A DNA stretch of 64,000 nucleotides from Algoriphagus halophilus (GCF_900129785.1 NZ_FSRC01000002.1:1054001-1118000); one strand, 5' to 3'; positions 17,128-27,244 are shown, counted from the stretch's first letter. The notes: generated from the sequence alone by a model not told the origin. Program-made: numbers and translations.

Positions 17128-17459
17128 AAATTGCTCGGGTGAGCGTTTTCGGAAAACAATTAAGCCCAAAAGTAATCAGCCTAGGTGATTCTTTTCTTAA
17201 TTTTTTCCAATTAGATTGATTTTTGTCGAATATAAGTGATTCTATAAACAGATTTTTTGCCAAATAGGTTAAGTTGGCTCTAATCTGTCAAGATTTTTAA
17301 AAAAAAATCCCAATCGGAATCGAAAACTGAAAAGGTTCTCTTTTTAGCTTAAGAATTCGGCTAGTTTTGTCTTTGGTTAGAATTTAGTTGTTATCAAGCA
17401 ATTTGCTGTACCCAACTATGGGCGAACAGGTATTCAACCAGAACACAGAGACTATTTGA
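17128..17459. other. Intergenic region between two divergent methyltransferase genes
   Basis: AT-rich. It contains one exact -7-like box, TAGTTTTG at 17362-17369 on the plus strand. A 13-codon in-frame upstream reading frame (17418-17459) has a TGA stop that touches the ATG of the next gene. No hairpin, repeat or other gene was seen. Confidence 0.4.
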
Positions 17460-18371
17460 ATGGAGAAATGTAAATTTTGTGGTTCTTCGGAACAATTGGA
17501 GTTCAATGCAAAAGAACAGATGTTTGGAATAGGCGAAGCATTTGTTTACAAGGAATGTAAATCTTGTGGTTCTTTACAATTAGCAACAGTCCCTTCGGAT
17601 ATGTCTCCTTATTATAGTGGAGGTTATTATTCATTTCAGGAGCTTGTGCCTTCCAGTTCTCTGAAAAATTTGTTCAAAACCCTTCGTCTGAAAGCTTTCT
17701 TTTTAATTGGAAGGAAAGAATTTGAACCCACCTATGGGTATTGGTTGAAGAAATTAAAGCCGAAATTTTCGGATCGCATTGCCGATATCGGGTGTGGAAA
17801 CGGTCAACTCCTTTATGAACTTTTTGCCTCTGGTTATCAGGATTTACATGGGTTTGATCCCTTTATGAGCCAAGAAAAAGTGATCTCTCCTAACCTTACC
17901 TTATGGAAAAAAACCATCGAGGAATCAGAGATGCAATTTGACTTGATCATGATGCATCATTCATTCGAGCATATGTCGGATCCCTTGGAGATTTTGAATT
18001 CTTGCTTTGAAAAGCTTCAATCCGGCGGTAAACTACTAATAAGAACACCTGTTTCTGATGCTCAAGTTTGGAAAGAGGAGCGCGCATTTTGGGTTCAACT
18101 GGATGCTCCAAGGCATTTGATTATACCCTCTATCAAAGGATTCGAGTTGGTCTCAAAAAAAGTAGGGTTTGAATTGAAAGAGGTCGAATTTGATTCTACT
18201 GATTTTCAGTTTTGGGGAACCGAGTTATACAAACGGGGGCTTCCTCTTGACCCAGAGCTAGTTTCGAATGAATTTTCAAAAGAGGAATTTGAGGAATATC
18301 AAAAAAAAGCCCTCTATTATAATCAAGAGGGCTTGGGAGATCAGGTATGTTTTTATTTAACCAAACCTTAA
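17460..18371 (+). CDS. Zinc-ribbon class I SAM-dependent methyltransferase
   Basis: A 303-aa protein. The N-terminus has two Cys pairs (CKFCG at ~residue 4 and CKSCG ~30 residues later), forming a probable zinc-binding knuckle. The SAM core follows with RIADIGCGNGQLLYELFASG (~105) and DLIMMHHSFEHMSDPLEIL (~160). This layout is typical of methyltransferases in bacterial polysaccharide or secondary-metabolite loci (Methyltransf_23 type). The acceptor is unknown. Its stop codon overlaps that of the universal stress protein gene in a shared TTAA. Confidence 0.82.
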   Translation: MEKCKFCGSSEQLEFNAKEQMFGIGEAFVYKECKSCGSLQLATVPSDMSPYYSGGYYSFQELVPSSSLKNLFKTLRLKAFFLIGRKEFEPTYGYWLKKLKPKFSDRIADIGCGNGQLLYELFASGYQDLHGFDPFMSQEKVISPNLTLWKKTIEESEMQFDLIMMHHSFEHMSDPLEILNSCFEKLQSGGKLLIRTPVSDAQVWKEERAFWVQLDAPRHLIIPSIKGFELVSKKVGFELKEVEFDSTDFQFWGTELYKRGLPLDPELVSNEFSKEEFEEYQKKALYYNQEGLGDQVCFYLTKP

Positions 18372-19282
18372 ATTTTAAATAGGGCATCGAAAAAGCCCAT
18401 GGTTTCACCCTTTTTCTTAAAGATCAACATAGGTAATACATTATTAACCATAACCAGCTTTTCAGCAACACTTCCAAGTAAAATGGCAGCTGATTTTGTT
18501 TTTCCTCTAGATCCCAATAATACCATGTCCACCTCTAGTTCTAGTGCTTCGTCCAACAAGACTTTTCCATCATCCTGTCCATCGTTTAGGACAAATTGAC
18601 ATTCCAATTCTGGGTGATTGTGCTTGCTTACAAACTTCTGGAAGTCATGACGAGCATTTTCCTTCATTATTTCTGCAAACTCCTCGAATGATTTGCCGGT
18701 TTTGGAATACCCATGAGGGACATGATACATATGTACCGGTACTAGTTCAGCGTGTAGTTCATCCGAAATTCTCTCCCCAAAATCATAAATCATGTGGGTA
18801 TGTTCAGAGAAATCACTAGGAATCATGATTTTCTTTGGAAGCCCAGGAGGACGTTTTTCTTGCAACATTAGGATAGAGCAAGGTGCTTTTTTGGCTATTC
18901 CTTTAGCGAGAGAGCCGCTTCCTTCCAAAGTCTCTTTTCTACCCATGATGATCAGGTCCACATCCTTTATTTTGGCCCATCTTAAGAAAGTGTCCAATGG
19001 ATGATTTCCTTCTTCTGCGAAGACCTCTAATTCAATATTCTCAGGGAAATTAAATTTCTTTAATTTATCTGAAATCAATGCTTCCAGAGATTCATCTCCT
19101 GGTGCTAATAAATCGGGGTATTTCTCCAAAATATCCTGAGGTATTGCTAAATCTTTTGCGACGTGAACGAAATAGCATTTATCGATTCCTAAGAACTCTA
19201 AAAAAACAATTGTTTTTTCGATTAGGATATCGTCCATTTCTGTAAGATCGAGGCCAATCATGGCCTTAGAAAAGTATTTCAT
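18368..19282 (-). CDS. Tandem-domain universal stress protein
   Basis: A 304-aa protein with two UspA domains. The first ends with the ATP-loop-like IIMGRKETLEGSGSLAKGIA and APCSILML. The second has KIMIPSDFSEHTHMIYD at its start and LLGSRGKTKSAAILLGSVAE near its end, close to the GxxGx9GS nucleotide motif. Tandem Usp proteins of ~280-300 aa are common in Bacteroidota and act in stress or starvation survival; the exact role is unknown. It is monocistronic, divergent from the 2'-5' RNA ligase family gene and convergent with the methyltransferase gene. Confidence 0.88.
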   Translation of the reverse strand: MKYFSKAMIGLDLTEMDDILIEKTIVFLEFLGIDKCYFVHVAKDLAIPQDILEKYPDLLAPGDESLEALISDKLKKFNFPENIELEVFAEEGNHPLDTFLRWAKIKDVDLIIMGRKETLEGSGSLAKGIAKKAPCSILMLQEKRPPGLPKKIMIPSDFSEHTHMIYDFGERISDELHAELVPVHMYHVPHGYSKTGKSFEEFAEIMKENARHDFQKFVSKHNHPELECQFVLNDGQDDGKVLLDEALELEVDMVLLGSRGKTKSAAILLGSVAEKLVMVNNVLPMLIFKKKGETMGFFDALFKI

Positions 19283-19385
19283 AGCTGTTTGGTATTTGGC
19301 TTATCAATTTAATAGTTTGATTGAGGAATTCGAATAGTTTTTTTGTTTTTGCACATTAGAATAGATTTCAAGGTAAAATTGAGTG

Positions 19386-19943
19386 ATGGCAAGTTTTCAA
19401 AAGTATTTTCTAGCAATTGTTCCTGGAGGCGAATTACAGGAAAAAGCAACTGCGTTAAAGTTGGAGTTGAAAGAACGTTTCAATATTAAGTATGCCTTGA
19501 AATCTCCTGCGCATATTACCCTAAAGATGCCATTTACTTATAACGAAGCTAAGGAAGATTATTTAATTGAAAAGCTACAGGAGTTTATGATTGATTATTC
19601 TCCTTTAGAATTGACAATAGGAGGTATTGATACTTTTGGTAATCGAGTGGTCTTTTTAAAAGTAAAAGGAAATGATGATTTGTTTCAGCTTCAAACTAAT
19701 TTGAAATCTTTCTGCAAAAGAGAATTGAAGCTAAATGAGGAGTTAAGCGATAGAAACTATCATCCGCATATGACTTTGGCATTTAAAGATTTGAAAAAAA
19801 ATTCAATACCAAATATTATTAAAGTTTTGGATTCACAACCTATTTTTGAAAAAATCGTTGTTATGCAATTTTTTTTGCTAAAAAGAGCAAATGGGAGGTG
19901 GTTTATTCATAGAAGTGTTGATTTTGGAGAAAAAAACCAGTGA
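19386..19943 (+). CDS. 2'-5' RNA ligase / cyclic phosphodiesterase superfamily protein (LigT/2H fold)
   Basis: A 185-aa protein with the two HxT/S motifs that define the 2H phosphoesterase superfamily: HITLKM near residue 41 and HPHMTLAF near residue 129. The ATG at 19386 is preferred over the adjacent GTG. These enzymes open 2',3'-cyclic phosphates or hydrolyse 2'-5' bonds in RNA. Whether it acts on tRNA ends or small molecules is unknown. It stands alone on its strand. Confidence 0.82.
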   Translation: MASFQKYFLAIVPGGELQEKATALKLELKERFNIKYALKSPAHITLKMPFTYNEAKEDYLIEKLQEFMIDYSPLELTIGGIDTFGNRVVFLKVKGNDDLFQLQTNLKSFCKRELKLNEELSDRNYHPHMTLAFKDLKKNSIPNIIKVLDSQPIFEKIVVMQFFLLKRANGRWFIHRSVDFGEKNQ

Positions 19944-20427
19944 TTATTACTGTTATTTATCCAAAATACCGAAATTTTGTTCCGTTTATAAAAAAAATTT
20001 GTAATTAATTAAATTTTGTAATTCAGATACTATATAGAATAATATTCTGATTCATTTGAACGGGGAAAGGTAGTTCTCAGAATTAAATTGGGTAAAATTG
20101 TTTCGTTTTTAGTTTACTACGAATATTGTTTTGTGTTTTATGAACTAAACAATTTTTAGAACTATATCAAATTTTTTAAAGTCGATTATTTAAAGATATT
20201 TTTTAAAAAATCTCAGAATTTAATTACTGCTTTTACCAAGAGAATAGATGGTTTATATGGAAAATTGATGTGTAAACATGTGAACCATATAAAAAATAAA
20301 TTTTTCTACAAATAACCATATATAATTGCCTTCTAAATGCTTTAGAGGCCTGTTTGAATCTTTTTACAATTCAAACTTTCAGAGGATATTCGCCGCACGA
20401 TAGTTAAAAAAACTAAATAATCGACCT
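19944..20427 (+). promoter_or_regulatory. 484-nt leader/intergenic region upstream of susC with two inverted repeats
   Basis: Very AT-rich, with no reading frame. It holds a 9-bp perfect inverted repeat (TTTATATGG at 20252-20260, CCATATAAA at 20285-20293) and an 8-bp one (GTTTGAAT at 20352-20359, ATTCAAAC at 20369-20376), the latter about 50 nt before the susC ATG. No exact TTTG-N20-TAnnTTTG promoter was found. The hairpins may belong to a long 5' untranslated leader or be operators. Confidence 0.4.
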
Positions 20428-23400
20428 ATGAAGAAAGTTTTATTAGGCTTGGCGTTTACACTTCTGACAGTCATGTCAGTTTTGGCGCAAAGCAAAACAA
20501 TCACTGGTAGGGTAACTTCGGCTGAAGAGCCAGAAGGAGTACCAGGAGCAAGCGTGGTGGTGAAAGGAACCACACAAGGAACAATTACGGATTTGGATGG
20601 AAGTTATTCTATTCAAGTTCCAAGTGAAGCAACCACTTTGGTCTTCAGTTTTGTAGGATATCTTTCCAAAGAAATGCCTATTGGATCCAGCAGCGTGATC
20701 AACGTGGTCATGGATGTGGATGTGAAAACTTTGAATGAGGTAGTAGTAGTAGGTTACGGTACTCAGGAAAGAAGAGAAATTACCGGTTCGGTAACTTCCA
20801 TTGATAGCAAGTCCATTGAAAACTTGGTATCTCCATCTTTTGAATCTCAATTGGCTGGTAGAGCTCCAGGTGTGCAAATCACTACTCCATCTGGTATTTT
20901 AGGTGCTGCACCGATTATCAGAATCCGTGGTATCAACTCTATTTCTTCCAGCGCAAGTCCATTGATCGTAATCGATGGTGTACCAGTTGTAAGCAGCGAC
21001 AGATCTTCTGTAAACGCTGCTAACCCATTGGCAAACATTAACCCAGCAGATATCGCTTCTTTCGAGGTTTTGAAGGATGGTTCTGCTTCTGCAATTTATG
21101 GTTCTAGAGCAGCAAATGGTGTCATCTTGATTACAACCAAAAGAGGTGCTTCTGGTAAAGCAAAAGTGTCTTACAACACTTCTATGGGTTTCAATGAGGA
21201 AGTGGATCGATTCGACTTATTGACTGGTGATGAGTGGGTAACTATTGCCAATGAGAAAAGAACGAATGCCAACCAATCTCCATTGGCAAATCCAGGTGTT
21301 AATACCGACTGGCAAGATCTAATTTTCAGAAAAGGATTTACTCAACAGCATAACCTATCTATTGCTGGTGGTTCTGATGCTACGAAATATTTCTTCTCTT
21401 TGGGTTACACTGATCAGGAATCTCCAGTAAAACCTAATGAATTGAGCAGATACTCTTTCAGAGCAAACATTGATCACAGTATTTCCAAAGCAGTAAGAAT
21501 CGGTACTTCTCTTTCTTACTCTTTCACAGAAATTTTCGGTTTGAACAATGGTGCAAACTCTCTTTCTGGTGCGATTTACAATGCGACTCGTTCTTTGCCT
21601 AACGTGCCGATTTACGATGCTGAAAACACAGCATTTGACGGATTCAATGTAACAGCAAACGGTGCGACTACCGGTTTTGGTGCAAACCTAGCTGGTCCTG
21701 ACAACAATATTCCAAACATTGGTTTTGTCATTCAAAACAACTTGTACAGAAGCCGTACTCATAGAGCCATTGGAAATGCCTATGGAGAAGTAGACATCAT
21801 CACAGGTTTGACTGCTAGAACTCAAATTGGTATTGATTTGACCATGAATGATGACTTCCAATCTTTGGATCCAAGACATGGTGATGGTAGAAGCTCTAAC
21901 GGTTCTATGTTCATGGCTTACAATCCAGCATTCCGTTGGAACTGGCAAAATACGTTGAATTACCAGACTGTCATTGCAGATGACCATAACTTAAACGTTA
22001 CTGGTGGTTTAGAATATCAGTTTACTAAATTCTATAATTTCTCTGCTTCAGGAACTGACCTTTCTGATAACTTCTACAGATTGAACAACTTGATTTCTGG
22101 TTCTTACAACAACCAATTCTCTGGTGGTGGCTATGCTGAAAGAGGGTTCGATTCTTATTTCGGTAGATTCAACTATTCTTACAAAGGAAAATATCTTGCG
22201 TCTTTCACTGTGAGAAATGATGGTATTTCTGATTTGGCAATTGAAAACCAAAGAGGTACTTTCTTCGGTGGATCTGTGGGATGGAGAGTTTCTGACGAAG
22301 CGTTTTTCAACTCTGAATTAATTTCTGATTTCAAAGTTAGAGCTTCTTATGCTGAAGTAGGTAATACTGAAATTGGTACATTCGCTGCTTACGGTGGTTA
22401 TAGCCCAGTATTGGGTGGTGCTGGTGCAGGTATCGGTTATGCTGCAATTGCGAACAATAACCTACAGTGGGAAACTTCCAAGAAGTTCAACGTTGGTTTG
22501 GACATGACCATTGGTCGTGTAACAATCGCTGCTGATTATTTCAAGAATGACATTGATGGTTTGATCCTAGATGCTCCAACTGCACTTTCTCTAGGTGTAC
22601 CAGGAAATAACATTAGCCAAAACATCGGTTCTATGACCAACTCTGGTTTGGAATTGAGAGCATATGCGAATGTAATCAACAGAGGTAACTTCTCTTGGGA
22701 TACTGACTTCAACATTACCTTCATCAAAAATGAAGTAAATGAATTGATTTCTCCATTGACTGGAACTTACAACAGAACTGAAGAGGGTAATCCAATCGCT
22801 CAGTTGTACGGTTATCAGTGGGCAGGTGTGAATCCAGCTAATGGTAACCCAATGTATGTATCTGGTGATAATATCGTACAGTACAATTTGGTTCCAGGTG
22901 CATTGGGTTATAAGGCTTATGATCCAGCTAATCCAGGTGATGTTTCTGTTGCAGGATCTGCTCCAACTCAGGAATATTTAGGTAATACCCTTCCAAAGTG
23001 GCAAGGTGGATGGTCAAACAACTTCAAGTTTGGCAACTTTGATGCTGAAATCTTTACAAGATTCTCTGGTGGTAACTACATCATGAATGAATCTGTAAGA
23101 GGTCTATTGGGTCAAGGTTTCTCTAACAACCATGCAAGCATCTTGAACAGATGGACTGAAAGTGGTCAGGTAACTGACGTACCAAAATTATACTCTGGTC
23201 AGGACCAAAACATGTGGCAAAATTCTGCTGCGAACTCAAGATTTGTAGAGAAAGGTGATTTCGTTAAAATCCAAAACATTGTAGTAGGTTACACTATTCC
23301 TGCTGCTGCTCTTCAAACTGCATTCAATGGAGCAATCTCCAATGCTAGATTCTTCGCACAAGTACAGAATCCATTTACTTTCACTGGTTACTCAGGATTG

Positions 23401-23505
23401 GATCCAGAGTCTAACCAGTTCTCAGGTCAGCTGAGCTTCGGTGTAGATTGGAACGTGGCTCCAATCATTCGTACTTACACTCTTGGCCTGAACGTAGGTT
23501 TCTAA
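20428..23505 (+). CDS. SusC/RagA-type TonB-dependent outer-membrane transporter
   Basis: A 1025-aa protein. It has a signal peptide (LLGLAFTLLTVMSVLAQ), a carboxypeptidase-regulatory-like domain (ITGRVTSAEEPEGVPGASVV onwards, ~25-105), then a TonB box region and plug. The plug carries the SusC signatures LIVIDGVPV and LKDGSASAIYGSRAANGVI (~residues 185-240), and a beta barrel ends in the outer-membrane phenylalanine (TLGLNVGF). It imports oligomeric nutrients with its SusD lid. The gene uses a narrow set of codons (GGT, GCT, AAC, TTC, AGA), unlike most neighbours, which suggests high expression. susD follows at 28 nt. No glycosidase is nearby; an aminopeptidase gene is, so peptides are a plausible cargo (inference). 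Confidence 0.95.
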   Translation: MKKVLLGLAFTLLTVMSVLAQSKTITGRVTSAEEPEGVPGASVVVKGTTQGTITDLDGSYSIQVPSEATTLVFSFVGYLSKEMPIGSSSVINVVMDVDVKTLNEVVVVGYGTQERREITGSVTSIDSKSIENLVSPSFESQLAGRAPGVQITTPSGILGAAPIIRIRGINSISSSASPLIVIDGVPVVSSDRSSVNAANPLANINPADIASFEVLKDGSASAIYGSRAANGVILITTKRGASGKAKVSYNTSMGFNEEVDRFDLLTGDEWVTIANEKRTNANQSPLANPGVNTDWQDLIFRKGFTQQHNLSIAGGSDATKYFFSLGYTDQESPVKPNELSRYSFRANIDHSISKAVRIGTSLSYSFTEIFGLNNGANSLSGAIYNATRSLPNVPIYDAENTAFDGFNVTANGATTGFGANLAGPDNNIPNIGFVIQNNLYRSRTHRAIGNAYGEVDIITGLTARTQIGIDLTMNDDFQSLDPRHGDGRSSNGSMFMAYNPAFRWNWQNTLNYQTVIADDHNLNVTGGLEYQFTKFYNFSASGTDLSDNFYRLNNLISGSYNNQFSGGGYAERGFDSYFGRFNYSYKGKYLASFTVRNDGISDLAIENQRGTFFGGSVGWRVSDEAFFNSELISDFKVRASYAEVGNTEIGTFAAYGGYSPVLGGAGAGIGYAAIANNNLQWETSKKFNVGLDMTIGRVTIAADYFKNDIDGLILDAPTALSLGVPGNNISQNIGSMTNSGLELRAYANVINRGNFSWDTDFNITFIKNEVNELISPLTGTYNRTEEGNPIAQLYGYQWAGVNPANGNPMYVSGDNIVQYNLVPGALGYKAYDPANPGDVSVAGSAPTQEYLGNTLPKWQGGWSNNFKFGNFDAEIFTRFSGGNYIMNESVRGLLGQGFSNNHASILNRWTESGQVTDVPKLYSGQDQNMWQNSAANSRFVEKGDFVKIQNIVVGYTIPAAALQTAFNGAISNARFFAQVQNPFTFTGYSGLDPESNQFSGQLSFGVDWNVAPIIRTYTLGLNVGF

Positions 23506-23533
23506 TTTATAAAACCGAAAAAGAAGAATTACT

Positions 23534-25054
23534 ATGAAAAAATTCACAATAAAAAATATCAAAATGGGTTTGGTAGCCCTAGCAATTGCTGGTTTTACCA
23601 CTGCCTGTGATGTAACTGAATTGACTCCGGCCAACTTGATTCCTGATTCAGAGGCGTTTTCTACTGCCGCAAGAATTGAATCTGCGGTACTAGGTGTCTA
23701 TGAATCTGCTCAGCGAGGTTATTACAACAACGCTGTACAAAGAGGTTATCCTTTTGGAGCAGCCAACGTGGAGCAGGGTGACATGCGTGGTGAAGACATG
23801 TACAACGACCAGTTGTTCTATGAAATCACTTATGTAGGGTCTTATAGCCCTAACTCTGCCAACAACAATGGTATGTGGATCTCTCTTTACAGAATGATCA
23901 ACAGATTGAATATCATTTTGGAGAATTTGGATATAGCTGTTGCAGACGGAGTTTTGACTTCTGAGCAAGGAGATAACTACAAAGGTGAAATGCTTTTCTT
24001 GAGAGCGTTGGCGCATCATGAATTGTTGGTTCACTTTGCGAGACCTTATTCTGATGATCCATCTTCATTAGGTATTCCTTATAGAACTTTTGGTATCGAT
24101 GATGTAACCAAAGTTCCAGACGGAGAAGCGGTAGGTAGAACTACAGTAGGTGAGGATTACACTCAATTATTGGCTGATTTGGATGCTGCAGAAAGCTTAT
24201 TGTCAGAAGACGATGCATTTAGAGCAAACAAAGGTGCTGCAATCGCATTGAAGTCAAGAGTTAAATTGCACATGGGAGATTGGGCAGGTGTATTGACTGA
24301 ATACAACAAGCTTACTTCTATGTATGCTCTTACAGCTAATCCTGCTACTCCATTTAGAGGTGGTAACAGTTCTGATAACATCTTCTCTTTTGTTAACTCT
24401 GCAGAAGCAAACCCAGGTGTAAACGGTGCGTTGCCTTCCATGTATGGTAACCCTGATTTGGGTGCTAGAGGTTTGGTGAAAATCAGCCCAATTATTTGGA
24501 GATCTGAATTTTGGCATGAAGAAGATACCAGAAGATCTGCTTTAACTACTCGTAGCGGAACAGGTATTTTCACTGACAAATATCAGGATGCAACAACCTA
24601 TACTGATCCTAATGTGATTTTAAGATTTGCTGAAGTAGTATTGAATGCTGCAGAAGCAAACGCTAGAACAGGTAAGTTGGCTGAAGCAGTAACCTTATTA
24701 AACTCTGTGAGAAGCCGTGCACTTCCTGCTTCAGTTCCAGCTTATACTGTAGCTGGTCTTGGAAATGAAGACGGCGTATTAACCGCAATCTTCAACGAAA
24801 GAAGAATCGAATTCTTGGCAGAAGGTAGAAGATGGGCTGATATCCATAGATTATCTGGTGAAGGAAGAATGAGCGGAGTACCTGCTAAGGCTACTTCTAG
24901 ATCCATCACTAACATCGATTTCTATACAACTGACAGAGAAATCCCAATGGATCACTCCATTGATTATTCCAGTCACTTGTTTGTTTGGCCAATTCCATTG
25001 GCTGAATTACAGACCAACAATACTGCTCCTATTCAGCAGAACCCAGGTTATTAA
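23534..25054 (+). CDS. SusD/RagB-family nutrient-binding lipoprotein
   Basis: A 506-aa protein with a lipoprotein signal (KMGLVALAIAGFTTAC, lipid on Cys ~25). Helical SusD features follow: LFLRALAHHELLVHFARPYS (~residue 155), VILRFAEVVLNAAEANARTG (~365) and FNERRIEFLAEGRRWADIHR (~425), then the usual C-terminal PIPLAELQTN...NPGY. It forms the surface lid on the SusC barrel encoded just upstream and shares its biased codon use. A strong terminator follows at 25081, so susC-susD is a two-gene unit. Ligand unknown. Confidence 0.95.
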   Translation: MKKFTIKNIKMGLVALAIAGFTTACDVTELTPANLIPDSEAFSTAARIESAVLGVYESAQRGYYNNAVQRGYPFGAANVEQGDMRGEDMYNDQLFYEITYVGSYSPNSANNNGMWISLYRMINRLNIILENLDIAVADGVLTSEQGDNYKGEMLFLRALAHHELLVHFARPYSDDPSSLGIPYRTFGIDDVTKVPDGEAVGRTTVGEDYTQLLADLDAAESLLSEDDAFRANKGAAIALKSRVKLHMGDWAGVLTEYNKLTSMYALTANPATPFRGGNSSDNIFSFVNSAEANPGVNGALPSMYGNPDLGARGLVKISPIIWRSEFWHEEDTRRSALTTRSGTGIFTDKYQDATTYTDPNVILRFAEVVLNAAEANARTGKLAEAVTLLNSVRSRALPASVPAYTVAGLGNEDGVLTAIFNERRIEFLAEGRRWADIHRLSGEGRMSGVPAKATSRSITNIDFYTTDREIPMDHSIDYSSHLFVWPIPLAELQTNNTAPIQQNPGY

Positions 25055-25080
25055 TAAAAGCCTGTTTAATCAAGTGTTTT

Positions 25081-25109
25081 AAAATCCGGCCCCAGGGCCG
25101 GATTTTTTA
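25081..25109 (+). terminator. Intrinsic terminator of susCD
   Basis: A GC-rich stem (AATCCGGCCC at 25083-25092 with GGGCCGGATT at 25095-25104) with a very short loop is followed by a T run. Confidence 0.9.
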
Positions 25110-25258
25110 TTTTTATAAGTGAGAGTTTTTTCCTTCTTCTTTCCAATTCTTGAGTTTTTTTACCAAAATCTTTAAATGAAATACCACACATCTTCATTCT
25201 TTGAGGCATTTATTGGATATTTCACTAAGTTTTCAACTCAGAAATAAATCAGAACCAC

Positions 25259-27244
25259 ATGCGTGCTTTTATCCTATTTTTATTTTTCACTACTACAGCT
25301 GCTTTTGCGCAACAAAATAGCCTGAAACCACTTCGGAATTCTATTGAGACCCAGACAAGAGTGATTCGACAGGATGTTCCGATGACTAATTCCATCCGAA
25401 AGGCATTTGCAGAAGGTACAAGAGACTTTTCAGGGACTCCAGGACCAAATTATTGGCAGTTAGAGACAGATTTCACCATTCAAGCAAGTTTGGATCCATC
25501 CACACAGACCATCACTGGTTCAGAGAAAATACTTGTTCACAACAATAGCAAGGATGATTTAAATCAAATCGTTTTAAGATTAGACCACAATATATTTAGA
25601 GCGGATGTTCCTCGTGGATTTTCTACTCCGGCCGAGCAAACAGAGGGGATGATTGTAACACGCTTGCAAGTAAATGGGGATGTGGTGGATTTGAATGCTG
25701 CTCCTTCTCGTAGAAATGAATCTCCTCAGCTTCGTGTTTCAGGACTAACAAGGACGGTAGCTGTAATCACTTTGGAGGAGCCAATTAAAGCGGGTATGAC
25801 TGCAGAATTGGAAATAGATTGGAATACAAAATTACCGGGTGGTCCAAATGGTAGAGGGCATAGAATGACCCAGCGTTTTGATAGTACCTTATTCCAGCCT
25901 ACTCAATGGTTTCCTAGACTGGCTAAATATGACGATCTAAGAGGGTGGGAAACGAATGATTATTTAGGACCAGCTGAGTTCTTTAATAATTTTGGAAAAT
26001 TCGATGTGTCTTTGACAGTGCCTGCAGGATGGATTGTATCTGGAACAGGTGTTTTACAAAACCCAGAAGAAGTTTTGACTCCAAAAGCGATCCAGCAACT
26101 TTCAAAAGTTCTGGAGTCTGATGAGGAAATTACCATTGTTGGAGAAGAGGAAAGAGGTCCCGGTAAATCCACCGTGGATGGAGACCAGCTGACTTGGAGA
26201 TTTGTAGCTGATAAAGTAAATGATTTTGCTTGGGCTACCTCCGATAGATTTATATGGAAAGCTACTAGAGCCATGATTCCAGAGAAGGGTCCAATTCCTA
26301 TTCATATGGTTTTTATTCCTGAAAGAGCTCGATATTTTGAAAATGCGGCTGAGAGAACCCGCCATGCATTAGAGTTTTACTCCAAGCTTTGGGCACCTTA
26401 TCCTTTTCCACAATTGACTTTGCAGGATGGTCCAAGCGCCGGAATGGAGTACCCCATGGTGATCAATTCGAATCAGGGTGCTGCAGACCATGAAACAGCC
26501 CATCAATGGTGGCCGATGATGTTAGGAACCAATGAGACTCGATATGGTTGGATGGATGAAGGGTTTAACCAGTATATGAATATATTGTCAGCAGCAGATG
26601 CGGCAGGAGAACCTTATGATTTAGATGGTTACGGTCAAAGCTATGGCATGATGAGTGGCAATGAGGATGAAGCTCCTTTGATGTGGAGTGCAAACTATGC
26701 TGGAACTGGCTATGGCTTTCAAACTTATCGAAAAACACCCCTGATGTTGTCCATGCTGGGAGGAATTGTTGGTGATGACAAGGTGATCGATGCCATTCGA
26801 AAATACACTGCTGTTTGGGCATATAAGCATCCATCTCCATGGGATTTCATGTTTTTTATGAACCATCAATTAGGAGAAAATCTTGAGTGGTTTTGGTATT
26901 ACTGGTTATTTACTACAGAAACTGTGGAAGGCTCAATTCAGGATGTAAGTTCGGAAGGAGAAGTAACAACCGTAACCATTAGGCAAGATGGAGCAATGCC
27001 ATCTCCTATCGTATTGAAGGTGGAATTTGAAAGCGAAGGCCCTGCCATCAAACCTATTTCAAATGGGAAAATGATCGATGCTACTACCATGGAAGTTACT
27101 TGGCCAGTTACTGTTTGGTTTGATGGAGATAGAACTTTTAAAGCTAAGATGGATTTAGGGGATAGAAAGATCAAGAAAATCACGCTTGATCCCTATCGTA
27201 GATTCCCTGATAAAAACATAGAAGATAATACCTGGATTAGGTGA
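25259..27244 (+). CDS. Secreted M1-family metallopeptidase (aminopeptidase)
   Basis: A 661-aa protein with a signal peptide (FILFLFFTTTAAFAQ). The aminopeptidase M1 core has GMEYPMV in place of the classical GAMEN exopeptidase loop. The zinc site HETAHQWW is followed 18 residues later by the third ligand in WMDEGFN (first His ~residue 411). It should be periplasmic or surface-located and trim peptides. Its position straight after susCD, behind its own 204-nt upstream region, suggests the group handles peptides, but the intervening terminator means separate transcription. A second M1 gene lies at 29501-31831; the two share layout but are quite diverged. Confidence 0.9.
   Translation: MRAFILFLFFTTTAAFAQQNSLKPLRNSIETQTRVIRQDVPMTNSIRKAFAEGTRDFSGTPGPNYWQLETDFTIQASLDPSTQTITGSEKILVHNNSKDDLNQIVLRLDHNIFRADVPRGFSTPAEQTEGMIVTRLQVNGDVVDLNAAPSRRNESPQLRVSGLTRTVAVITLEEPIKAGMTAELEIDWNTKLPGGPNGRGHRMTQRFDSTLFQPTQWFPRLAKYDDLRGWETNDYLGPAEFFNNFGKFDVSLTVPAGWIVSGTGVLQNPEEVLTPKAIQQLSKVLESDEEITIVGEEERGPGKSTVDGDQLTWRFVADKVNDFAWATSDRFIWKATRAMIPEKGPIPIHMVFIPERARYFENAAERTRHALEFYSKLWAPYPFPQLTLQDGPSAGMEYPMVINSNQGAADHETAHQWWPMMLGTNETRYGWMDEGFNQYMNILSAADAAGEPYDLDGYGQSYGMMSGNEDEAPLMWSANYAGTGYGFQTYRKTPLMLSMLGGIVGDDKVIDAIRKYTAVWAYKHPSPWDFMFFMNHQLGENLEWFWYYWLFTTETVEGSIQDVSSEGEVTTVTIRQDGAMPSPIVLKVEFESEGPAIKPISNGKMIDATTMEVTWPVTVWFDGDRTFKAKMDLGDRKIKKITLDPYRRFPDKNIEDNTWIR

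Noticed and set aside
17418..17459. 13-codon upstream reading frame whose TGA touches the methyltransferase ATG
   Set aside because: In frame and tightly placed, so translational coupling is thinkable, but length and composition give no support beyond chance.
20476..20877. Minus-strand frame at the susC 5' end
   Set aside because: Antisense shadow of the signal peptide and regulatory-like domain of susC; no start signal or family.
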